A DNA stretch of 6,874 nt, from the NCBI GenBank assembly GCA_937864275.1, contig CALMIW010000641.1:1-6874 (forward strand), written 5' to 3'. The notes below the pieces were generated by a model, which made no database searches, was not told where the DNA came from, and saw only the letters and a list, made by a program, of their open reading frames with translations. The stretch is from an uncultured Dehalococcoidia bacterium. Its GTDB lineage: Bacteria > Chloroflexota > Dehalococcoidia > Tepidiformales > Tepidiformaceae. Within the stretch, counting starts at the first letter, position 1. The number at the start of each line of letters is the position of its first letter. Below, piece by piece: positions 1 to 4,625 of this stretch. The translations under genes and the position numbers were made by a program.

Positions 1-451
1 CATAGGCGGACATGCGCTCTTCGCGACAGGGCACCCGGGCGAGGGCGAGGTCGACCGCTTCGGTGGTCGAGAGTGCGGCTTCGAGCTGCGCCTTCGGGAA
101 GCACCGTTCGACGAACTTGCGGCACTGGCCCAGCGCGACTGCGTGGGAGTAGATGACCTTCACCTCGTCGGCCCGGGTACCCGGCTTCACCACCAGGTTG
201 AGGACGACCGGCAGGATGAGCTCGGCCTGGATGTGCAGGGTAGTCTCGTGGATGAGGATGTCGAGGGTTTCGGGCACCGAGCCGTTGATGAGGTTCTCGA
301 TGGCGACGACGCCCATCTCGGCCATACCCGATTCGACCGCCGCGGCGACGGCCGGGTGAGACGGGAACGGGAGAAGCTCGGCATCCGGCGCGAAGCGCAT
401 CGCCGCCTCCTCGCCGAAGGTCCCGGCGGGGCCGAGGAAGGCAAGCTTCAT
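1..451 (-). CDS. pheA: Prephenate dehydratase, N-terminal part (C-terminus outside window)
   Basis: Prephenate dehydratase makes phenylpyruvate from prephenate (decarboxylation and dehydration) in cytoplasmic phenylalanine synthesis. The visible 150 residues start MKLAFLGPAGTFGEEAA, the family's N-terminal glycine-rich motif. GVVAIENLINGSVPETLD follows at about 47-64 (family pattern PIENxxEGSV), then YSHAVALGQCRKF at about 101-113 (family SHPQALAQC). The frame is open to the window edge. The TRF catalytic motif and any C-terminal ACT domain would lie beyond it, so feedback control by phenylalanine cannot be judged. The ATG shares its A with the TGA of the upstream trkA-like gene (TGATG), which implies translational coupling. 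The IENLINGSV and SHAVAL variants differ from the commonest consensus, but the fold signature is clear. No chorismate mutase domain precedes it, so this is the monofunctional type. Confidence 0.93.
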   Translation of the reverse strand, partial: MKLAFLGPAGTFGEEAAMRFAPDAELLPFPSHPAVAAAVESGMAEMGVVAIENLINGSVPETLDILIHETTLHIQAELILPVVLNLVVKPGTRADEVKVIYSHAVALGQCRKFVERCFPKAQLEAALSTTEAVDLALARVPCREERMSAY

Positions 452-1125
452 CAGGTGTCCAGCCCGTGGGTCGAGCCGATGAGCTGCTCTTTGAGGATGC
501 CGAGGCTTTCCTTGCGGCTGACGATGACCAGGGCATCGCCCGGGCTCAGGCGCGTATCGCCGCTGGGCATGCGGGGCACGCCGCCAGGATCGACGATGAG
601 CGAGATGAGCGATTCAGCGGGCAGCAGGACTTCGCGGACGGAGCGACCGGCGACCGGCGACGTTTCGGGCAGCTTGATTTCGATCAGTTCCAGCCCGTTG
701 TGAAGCTGGAGCAGCGGGATCATCTGCTGCGTCGGCAGTTCCTGCTCGATCTGGGCGAGGACGGCCTGGGTCGCGGAGATGGTGGTCTCGATGCCGCGCT
801 TCGTGAAGAGGAGCTCGTTCTTCGGGTTGTTGATCCGGGCGATGGTGCGGGGAACGCCCCGGTAGCGGGAGATGTCGCAGATGACGAGGTTGTCTTCGTC
901 GTCGCCGGTGACCGCGGCCACAAGGTCGGCGCGTGACACGCCGGCGGCGTCGAGGGTGGTGGCTTCGCAGCTGTCGCCAACCATGACGTTGCCACCGAGT
1001 TCTTCGCGCACCTGGGCGGCGCGGCCGGAATCGCGCTCAATGACAAGGACTTCGTGGTGTTCGCGGAGGAGTTCTTCGGCGAGGTGGAAGCCGACTTTGC
1101 CGCCGCCGGCGATCAGGATGTACAT
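451..1125 (-). CDS. TrkA family potassium uptake regulator, RCK_N + RCK_C (224 aa)
   Basis: Cytoplasmic RCK subunit that gates a potassium uptake channel (Trk/Ktr class) by binding NAD(H) or another nucleotide. Residues 1-120 form a Rossmann RCK_N domain. GGGKVG at 7-12 is the dinucleotide loop, the acidic residue ending beta-2 is E30 (VIERD), GD is at 50-51, and TGDDEDNL at 73-80 and ARINNPKN at 96-103 are typical of TrkA. About 135-215 is an RCK_C domain (SPVAGRSVREV, then LSPGDALVIV). The ATG at 1125 is chosen over an upstream in-frame start because the Rossmann strand begins there and AAGGAAG (1133-1139) lies 7 nt upstream. It starts 4 nt after the preceding RCK_N-only gene and its stop overlaps the pheA start. 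At 224 residues it matches KtrA-sized proteins and is half of E. coli TrkA. The membrane partner is not in the window. Confidence 0.92.
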   Translation of the reverse strand: MYILIAGGGKVGFHLAEELLREHHEVLVIERDSGRAAQVREELGGNVMVGDSCEATTLDAAGVSRADLVAAVTGDDEDNLVICDISRYRGVPRTIARINNPKNELLFTKRGIETTISATQAVLAQIEQELPTQQMIPLLQLHNGLELIEIKLPETSPVAGRSVREVLLPAESLISLIVDPGGVPRMPSGDTRLSPGDALVIVSRKESLGILKEQLIGSTHGLDT

Positions 1126-1129
1126 GGCG

Positions 1130-1543
1130 CTACTTCCTTGCAGGCTCTTTGCGCAGCATGTCGACCATGATTTGCGCGCCGAAGCTCGTCGGGCTGAAGG
1201 TTTCGAGGCCCAGGTCGCGGAATATCTCCTCGCGGACGGGGTCATAGATCCGGCAGAGGACGCGCTTCACGCCGTAGACTTCGCGGGCCATCTGGCTGGC
1301 GAAGCAGTTGCGGTTATCGCCCTGGGTGAGCGCGAAGAATGCATCGGCCTGCTGGATGCCGTGTTTTTCCAGCGTGTGGGCATCCATGCCGTTGCCGATC
1401 GCGCGCCTGCCGCGGAATCCTTCCGGAAGGCGCCGGAAGGCGTTTTCGTTGATGTCCATGATGGTGACCGAGTGGCCCTCGGCATCGAGCATCCCGGCGA
1501 TCCGGGACCCAAGCCGCCCGCAACCCATGACGATGACGTTCAT
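1130..1543 (-). CDS. TrkA-N (RCK_N) domain protein lacking RCK_C (137 aa)
   Basis: A single Rossmann RCK_N domain, probably a partner of the next gene in regulating potassium transport. It has GCGRLG at 7-12, D30 closing beta-2 (IMDIN, suited to NAD ribose binding), GNGMDAHTLEKHGI at 50-63, and LTQGDNRN and RVLCRIYDPVREEI, both characteristic of this RCK subgroup. The protein ends soon after the ISP-like turn (FSPTSFGAQ) with LRKEPARK. It therefore covers one RCK_N domain and has no ligand-binding RCK_C. The ATG at 1543 is the first methionine before the first Rossmann strand, and the Shine-Dalgarno sequence there is weak. A longer reading frame upstream only overlaps the usp gene and reads as its shadow. 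It begins 13 nt after usp and ends 4 nt before the full-length RCK gene. Its last codons (AGG AAG TAG) supply that gene's ribosome-binding site. I see no frameshift that would restore an RCK_C domain between the two genes. Confidence 0.9.
   Translation of the reverse strand: MNVIVMGCGRLGSRIAGMLDAEGHSVTIMDINENAFRRLPEGFRGRRAIGNGMDAHTLEKHGIQQADAFFALTQGDNRNCFASQMAREVYGVKRVLCRIYDPVREEIFRDLGLETFSPTSFGAQIMVDMLRKEPARK
1133..1139 (-). promoter_or_regulatory. Ribosome-binding site inside the end of the upstream RCK gene
   Basis: AAGGAAG sits 7 nt before the ATG at 1125 and is formed by the last sense codons of the RCK_N-only gene. It fixes the start of the second RCK protein and suggests that translation of the two is coupled. 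Confidence 0.7.
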
Positions 1544-1556
1544 GCCAGCCGCCAGT

Positions 1557-2009
1557 TCATTCGTGGTGATGGTCCGGTTGGGGGACCATCGATTGCCGCA
1601 CCACCCAGACCGCACAGGTGGCATTCTTGAGGACGTATTCGACGGTGCGTCCGAGGTGGACGGTGCCGGTGCTGCCGGAGCACTCAACGCCCATGATGAT
1701 GGTATCGATGGCGTTGTCGAGCGCTTCTTCGAGGATGGCTGAGCCGGCCTCGCGGGCCTGGAGGAGCGTGCCCGAGACCGGGTAGCCGGCGTGAGCGGCC
1801 ACTTCTTCGGCCTGGCGGATGAGCTGTTCGCCCCGGCGCGCCTCCGCATCCAATTCGGCGTTCAGGGGAAGGGAGCGGGTCACTTCGATGACGTGGACGA
1901 CGTAGACGCGCCCTTTCTTCGGCTTCGCCATGGTGGCAGCGACGGTGACCGCATCGAGGCTGGCCTGCGTGGCGATGACGGGGACGAGGATCGCGCGGGG
2001 GATGGCCAT
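1557..2009 (-). CDS. Universal stress protein (UspA) family, degenerate nucleotide site (150 aa)
   Basis: A single Usp domain with an alpha/beta fold: AILVPV at 6-11, a central VYVVHVIEV strand (35-43), a helix rich in E/A/R, then DTIIMG (102-107) and a final LKNATCAVWVV strand (127-137). Length is normal for the family. In ATP-binding Usps an Asp follows the first strand, and a G-2x-G-9x-G-S/T loop binds phosphate. Here the first strand reads PVIATQAS without that Asp. The loop keeps G107 and G120 at the right spacing, but the second Gly is C110 and the Ser/Thr is R121. I infer weakened or absent ATP binding. The ATG at 2009 is picked because the fold starts immediately after it; the Shine-Dalgarno sequence is poor. 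It lies 13 nt ahead of the RCK_N gene, fitting the known tendency of Usp domains to accompany ion or solute transport proteins. The tail is polar (PQPDHHHE). Confidence 0.88.
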   Translation of the reverse strand: MAIPRAILVPVIATQASLDAVTVAATMAKPKKGRVYVVHVIEVTRSLPLNAELDAEARRGEQLIRQAEEVAAHAGYPVSGTLLQAREAGSAILEEALDNAIDTIIMGVECSGSTGTVHLGRTVEYVLKNATCAVWVVRQSMVPQPDHHHE

Positions 2010-2067
2010 GGCCGTCAACGGGCCCCCGGAGCGAGGTGTGCAACTGCGAGGGTGGTGCGCAACGGCA

Positions 2068-2277
2068 TCAGTGGTCGTCCTGCGCGAACCAGAGCCGGAT
2101 GGCCCCATTGAGGACGAGGACGATGCCAATGGCGAAGCCGATGTTCCAGTGCGTGGTCTGGGTGAGCACGAAGAGGATAAGCGCGAACCCGAGGACGATG
2201 GAGATAACGGAGAAGACGTAGTTCGCGGTGCGCATCTGCTCCCGGGGGGCGCCGGAACCCGGCGAATAGCCCTTCAT
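2068..2277 (-). CDS. Small two-helix membrane protein, unknown function (69 aa)
   Basis: I do not recognise a family. The protein has a short Gly/Pro/polar N-terminus, one hydrophobic helix at about 20-39 (YVFSVISIVLGFALILFVL), a tight polar turn (TQTTHWN) and a second helix at about 45-65, ending RLWFAQDDH. Coding is supported by the regular two-helix pattern and by position, 38 nt after the anti-sigma gene and 58 nt before usp on the same strand. The start is uncertain. ATG 2277 is used here. ATG 2235 (MRTANYVF) would remove 14 residues and has GGGAG only 3 nt upstream. A TTG at 2298 would add 7. The turn is far too short for a potassium-channel pore loop and no TVGYG filter is present, so it is not a minimal K+ channel. 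It could be a small accessory subunit of a transporter, but this is inference from neighbourhood only. Confidence 0.65.
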   Translation of the reverse strand: MKGYSPGSGAPREQMRTANYVFSVISIVLGFALILFVLTQTTHWNIGFAIGIVLVLNGAIRLWFAQDDH

Positions 2278-2291
2278 GCTACGCCCGCGTG

Positions 2292-2330
2292 TCCACAACC
2301 GCCATGGTGGCCCGCTTAGCGCGGTGTGGA
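2292..2330. repeat. Inverted repeat across the anti-sigma stop codon
   Basis: On the plus strand TCCACA (2292-2297), one extra A, then CCGC (2299-2302) pairs with GCGG-TGTGGA (2321-2330). This gives a 10-bp stem with one bulged base and an 18-nt loop that contains the TAA of the anti-sigma gene. No T-run follows on either strand. It could attenuate or stabilise transcript between the anti-sigma gene and the small membrane protein gene, or be chance in GC-rich DNA. Confidence 0.35.
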
Positions 2331-3023
2331 AAGGACTTCCGGGCCGGTGGGGGCCGCGCCGGTGGCGCCATCGGGTTCGAGGGTGACGAACATGCGCGTC
2401 ATCTCTTTCGGGAGTTCGGGAAGCTGGACCAGGAGCTCGCCGTTGCTGCCGGTGAAGTCGGCCGCGGACTTCGCGCCATAGGGCCCTTCGCTCCAGAGCT
2501 GGTAGTGGTGCTGGGCGGGCGCCTCGGCCAGCCCGGTGAAGCGCGCGACGCCGCCGGCGAAGTTGGAAGCGACATAAACGGTGCCCGAAACGCCTTCGCC
2601 GCTGAGCGGGAGTTCGATCGCCCGTGCGGCGAGCTGGCCCTCGAGTCGGTCGGCCTCATCGCGGGCATCGAGCCAGGCGATCGTTACGGCCGTCAGCCCG
2701 ACGGCGAGCAGGAAGACCCCGGCGGCGGCCCCGAGGGCGATGTTCCGCCACGGCCCAACGATGACGTTCGAAGGGAGACCCTGGGGGCGCGGCGGATCGA
2801 GCCGGGCACGCACGCCCGCGGCGATGCGTTCCGCCGCCCCGAAAGGCAGTTCTGCCTCGAGCGGCGCGATGGCGAGCGCTTCGCCAGCACGGAGGAACTC
2901 CTGGAGGTCTGCCCGGCACTCGCCGCAATCCTGGACATGGGCTTGGACTGCCGCGTGCTCCCCGCTATCGAGGAGTCCCAGCGCGAAGTCGGCGAGGAGT
3001 TCCTGTGCCTGTTCGTGGGTCAT
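2316..3023 (-). CDS. RskA-like transmembrane anti-sigma factor (235 aa)
   Basis: Membrane anti-sigma factor that should hold the ECF sigma factor encoded just upstream. Residues 1-45 are a zinc anti-sigma (ZAS) domain: FALGLLDSGEHAAVQAHV followed by DCGEC gives the H-x3-C-x2-C motif (H29, C33, C36). A single transmembrane helix lies at about 95-117 (IALGAAAGVFLLAVGLTAV), then a helical stretch and an extracytoplasmic RskA C-terminal domain. That domain includes HHYQLWSEGPYG, LPELPKEMTRMFVTLEP and the family ending PTGPEVL. Its ATG overlaps the sigma stop (ATGA), the usual sign of stoichiometric co-translation; GAGG sits 10 nt upstream (3034-3037). Known RskA proteins release their sigma factor after regulated intramembrane proteolysis. 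By analogy this one would sense an envelope signal, but the signal itself is not readable from the sequence. Confidence 0.92.
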   Translation of the reverse strand: MTHEQAQELLADFALGLLDSGEHAAVQAHVQDCGECRADLQEFLRAGEALAIAPLEAELPFGAAERIAAGVRARLDPPRPQGLPSNVIVGPWRNIALGAAAGVFLLAVGLTAVTIAWLDARDEADRLEGQLAARAIELPLSGEGVSGTVYVASNFAGGVARFTGLAEAPAQHHYQLWSEGPYGAKSAADFTGSNGELLVQLPELPKEMTRMFVTLEPDGATGAAPTGPEVLSTPR

Positions 3024-3583
3024 GGCTCGAGGTCCTCGCGGACGGGGCCGAGTGCTTCGCGGAGTTTGCCCAGCGCGAGCCGGAGGCGGCTGCGCACAGT
3101 CCCCTCCGCGATGCCGAGTTCCCTTGCCACTTCCACCGGGCGCTTCCCTTCGTAGTAGACCTTCAGCACGATTTCCTGCTGTTCCGCGGGGAGCTGCTGA
3201 AGCGCTGCCCGTACGTCGGTGCTCGTGAGCCCTTCGAGGACCCGTTGCCAGACGTCGTCGGGATCGCGCAATGCATATACGGAGGGAGCGTCGTCAATCG
3301 ATCGCTCGAAGGTTCGGCCCTGCTTACGGAGCGCATCGATAGCAGAGTTGCGGACGATCGCGAGGACCCAGCTGCGTTCGTTGCCCCGGTCGGGGTCGAA
3401 CTGCCCGGCGCGCTGCCAGAGCCGCACAAAGGCGTCCTGGACGGCTTCTTCGGCCCTGGCCGGGACCTTCAGCACCTGCAGCGCGGTGGCGTAGGCAGGG
3501 CCGGTGTATTCCGCGACGAACTGGTCGAACGCTGAGTGCTCGCCAGCCCGAAAACGCTGAAACGGCGATGCCTGGACGGGCAT
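3020..3583 (-). CDS. ECF (extracytoplasmic function) RNA polymerase sigma factor (187 aa)
   Basis: Group IV sigma-70 factor. Sigma-2 spans about 20-88: FVAEYTGPAYATAL, then EEAVQDAFVRLWQRAGQFDP and NERSWVLAIVRNSAIDALRK, the core-binding and -10 regions. Sigma-4 spans about 125-178: ALQQLPAEQQEIVLKVYYEG, then the helix-turn-helix VEVARELGIAEGTVRSRL. The linker is short and there is no extra C-terminal domain. The RskA partner suggests a SigK/ECF19-like group. ATG 3583 starts close to the conserved domain, as is usual. An in-frame GTG at 3640 would add 19 residues (GYTETSTTFDHN...) that look like translated AT-rich leader. Neither start has a convincing Shine-Dalgarno sequence, so the start is the least certain part. 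The gene overlaps the anti-sigma gene by 4 nt and is divergent from the DUF4397 gene. Autoregulation is likely for this class, but I could not fix a promoter. Confidence 0.92.
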   Translation of the reverse strand: MPVQASPFQRFRAGEHSAFDQFVAEYTGPAYATALQVLKVPARAEEAVQDAFVRLWQRAGQFDPDRGNERSWVLAIVRNSAIDALRKQGRTFERSIDDAPSVYALRDPDDVWQRVLEGLTSTDVRAALQQLPAEQQEIVLKVYYEGKRPVEVARELGIAEGTVRSRLRLALGKLREALGPVREDLEP

Positions 3584-3644
3584 TGTCAAAATTTTGTCCA
3601 CATTGTGATCGAAAGTTGTCGAGGTTTCCGTATATCCCACGAAA

Positions 3645-3661
3645 CCCGCCGCGATGGCGGG
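3645..3661. repeat. GC hairpin in the sigma/DUF4397 intergenic region
   Basis: CCCGCC (3645-3650), a five-base loop GCGAT, then GGCGGG (3656-3661): a perfect 6-bp stem flanked by A-rich DNA on the plus strand. It may be part of the 5' leader of the DUF4397 transcript or an operator. It lies 18 nt upstream of that gene's Shine-Dalgarno sequence. Confidence 0.4.
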
Positions 3662-3678
3662 AAATTACGAAGGTCTTC

Positions 3679-3683
3679 GGAGG
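3679..3683 (+). promoter_or_regulatory. Ribosome-binding site deciding the GTG start of the DUF4397 gene
   Basis: GGAGG stands 8 nt before GTG 3692. This start puts a basic n-region and a hydrophobic signal peptide at the N-terminus. An in-frame ATG at 3536 would run 52 codons back through the sigma gene's 5' end and place the signal sequence internally. Confidence 0.8.
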
Positions 3684-3691
3684 TCAGTCCA

Positions 3692-4555
3692 GTGTCTCTC
3701 ACCGCAACGTTCACCCGGGGAAGGGGTCTGCTGCTGGCGGCAGCGGCGGCAACGGCCGCGTTCGCCGGCATCATCAGCCTGAGCCCACGCGAAGCCTCGG
3801 CAGCCGATACCGGCCGCGTCCGCGTCATGCATGCTTCGCCCGATGCACCGGCAGTCGACATCTTTGTTGATGGCGCCAAGGCTGTCACCGCACTCGCATT
3901 CCCGAACAACACCCCGTACGTTTCGCTGCCGGCCGGCGGCCACAACGTTAAGGTATTTGCTTCGCCTTCAGATGGTAGCGGCGCTCCCGTCCTCGAGGCC
4001 AATCTCGAAGTTGGCGCCGGCAAGGACTACACCGTCCTCGCCGTCGGCGAGCTCGCCAAGAGCACGCTCGGTCTCTATGTGCTCGAAGACAACAACGCCA
4101 CTCCCGCGGCCGGCAAGGCCCACATCCGCCTCATCCACGCCTCCCCCGACGCGCCGCCCGTGAACGTGGCCGTCGCAGGCACCAACACGACCGTCTTCAC
4201 CGGCGTCGCCTACCGGAACTTCGGCCCCTACACGCCGGTGGATGCCGGTACCTACAGCCTCGATGTGAAGGTCAACGCCTCTGGCGCGACGGTCCTGACC
4301 ATCCCGAACCTCAAGCTCGATGCCCGCACCGTGTACACCGCGGTGGCGGTTGGCCTGGCCGGTAACGGCACGCTCAAGGTGGTCCCGCTGGTCGATGCGC
4401 CTGCACCGGCCGCCCCGGGCGCTCCTTCGACCGGCGACAGCATGGTCGCGGTGGACGGCGGCTCCATGGCTCCCCTCGCCGTGCTCCTCGGCGGGCTGCT
4501 GATGGCGATGGCCGCTGTTGGCGGGACGGTGTTCGCGGCTCGCCGCGCCCGATAG
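3692..4555 (+). CDS. Exported surface protein with two DUF4397 repeats and C-terminal anchor (287 aa)
   Basis: The N-terminus is a signal peptide: RGRG, then a hydrophobic Leu/Ala/Ile stretch at about 13-30, with likely cleavage after EASA (38). Two DUF4397 repeats follow at about 42-119 and 144-221. Each opens with RVxxxHASPDAP-like sequence (VMHASPDAPAVDIFVDG; LIHASPDAPPVNVAVAG), and the two HASPDAP motifs are 102 residues apart. Each ends in a YTVLAVG/YTAVAVG strand. The tail is Pro/Ala-rich, then APSTGD (244-249), a hydrophobic segment at about 259-281 and RRAR. That order resembles a sortase sorting signal or a simple C-terminal membrane anchor. DUF4397 is an all-beta extracellular domain without an assigned reaction. 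It is the only plus-strand gene, divergent from the ECF sigma gene, so it is a candidate target of that sigma; this is inferred from position. A clear GGAGG supports the GTG start. Confidence 0.92.
   Translation: MSLTATFTRGRGLLLAAAAATAAFAGIISLSPREASAADTGRVRVMHASPDAPAVDIFVDGAKAVTALAFPNNTPYVSLPAGGHNVKVFASPSDGSGAPVLEANLEVGAGKDYTVLAVGELAKSTLGLYVLEDNNATPAAGKAHIRLIHASPDAPPVNVAVAGTNTTVFTGVAYRNFGPYTPVDAGTYSLDVKVNASGATVLTIPNLKLDARTVYTAVAVGLAGNGTLKVVPLVDAPAPAAPGAPSTGDSMVAVDGGSMAPLAVLLGGLLMAMAAVGGTVFAARRAR
3815..4354 (+). repeat. Tandem DUF4397 domain duplication within the surface protein
   Basis: Repeat 1 covers residues 42-119 (3815-4048) and repeat 2 residues 144-221 (4121-4354), joined by a linker containing LYVLEDNNATPAAGK. 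The shared HASPDAP motif is offset by 102 codons. The copies have diverged beyond the motif and the terminal strands, so the duplication is old. Confidence 0.75.
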
Positions 4556-4574
4556 TCCCAGCGAGTCTCCCGCA

Positions 4575-4609
4575 GATGCCGGGGTTGGCCATTGGCCAGC
4601 CCCGGCATC
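4575..4609. terminator. Hairpin between convergent genes, probable bidirectional terminator
   Basis: A 17-base arm, GATGCCGGGGTTGGCCA (4575-4591), is mirrored by 4593-4609 around a single central T. The only mismatch is a T facing G, which can wobble-pair in plus-strand RNA. The usable stem is about 14 bp with a small ATT-containing loop. It lies 19 nt after the DUF4397 stop and 16 nt after the DUF4349 stop. Only TTT follows on the plus strand and no T-run on the minus strand, so it is not a textbook intrinsic terminator. Confidence 0.65.
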
Positions 4610-4625
4610 GCCGTTTCCGGGGGAA

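Larger units (their letters stand above)
3584..3691. promoter_or_regulatory. Divergent regulatory region between sigma factor and DUF4397 gene
   Basis: About 108 bp, with its left half conspicuously AT-rich against the GC-rich genes. TTGTC occurs at 3583, 3594 and 3616 and the close variant TTGTG at 3603, so the exact copies are 11 and 22 bp apart. CATTGT repeats at 3581 and 3601, exactly 20 bp apart. CAAAATTTTG (3587-3596) is a perfect 10-bp palindrome. Promoters for both genes should lie here. A GGAAAC word on the minus strand (3624-3629) resembles an ECF -35 element, but I could not find a matching -10, so no promoter is called. Confidence 0.5.

Noticed and set aside
1130..1543. Short RCK protein as a pseudogene truncated by frameshift
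   Set aside because: The stop is followed at once by a properly spaced start of the next gene, and I see no RCK_C remnant in another frame between them.
2068..2277. Two-helix protein as a minimal potassium channel
   Set aside because: The turn between helices is about six residues, with no pore helix and no TVGYG-like filter.
2289..3155. Plus-strand 288-codon open frame
   Set aside because: It lies antisense to the anti-sigma and sigma genes. Its protein is Arg/Gly/Glu-rich with no recognisable domain, as expected from the opposite strand of GC-rich coding DNA.
3584..3640. GTG 3640 start adding 19 residues to the sigma factor
   Set aside because: The added residues are AT-rich leader without family similarity. 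It was not excluded entirely, because ATG 3583 also lacks a Shine-Dalgarno sequence.
3536..3691. 52-codon N-terminal extension of the DUF4397 protein
   Set aside because: It would overlap the sigma gene and hide the signal peptide. GGAGG 8 nt before GTG 3692 gives a better start.
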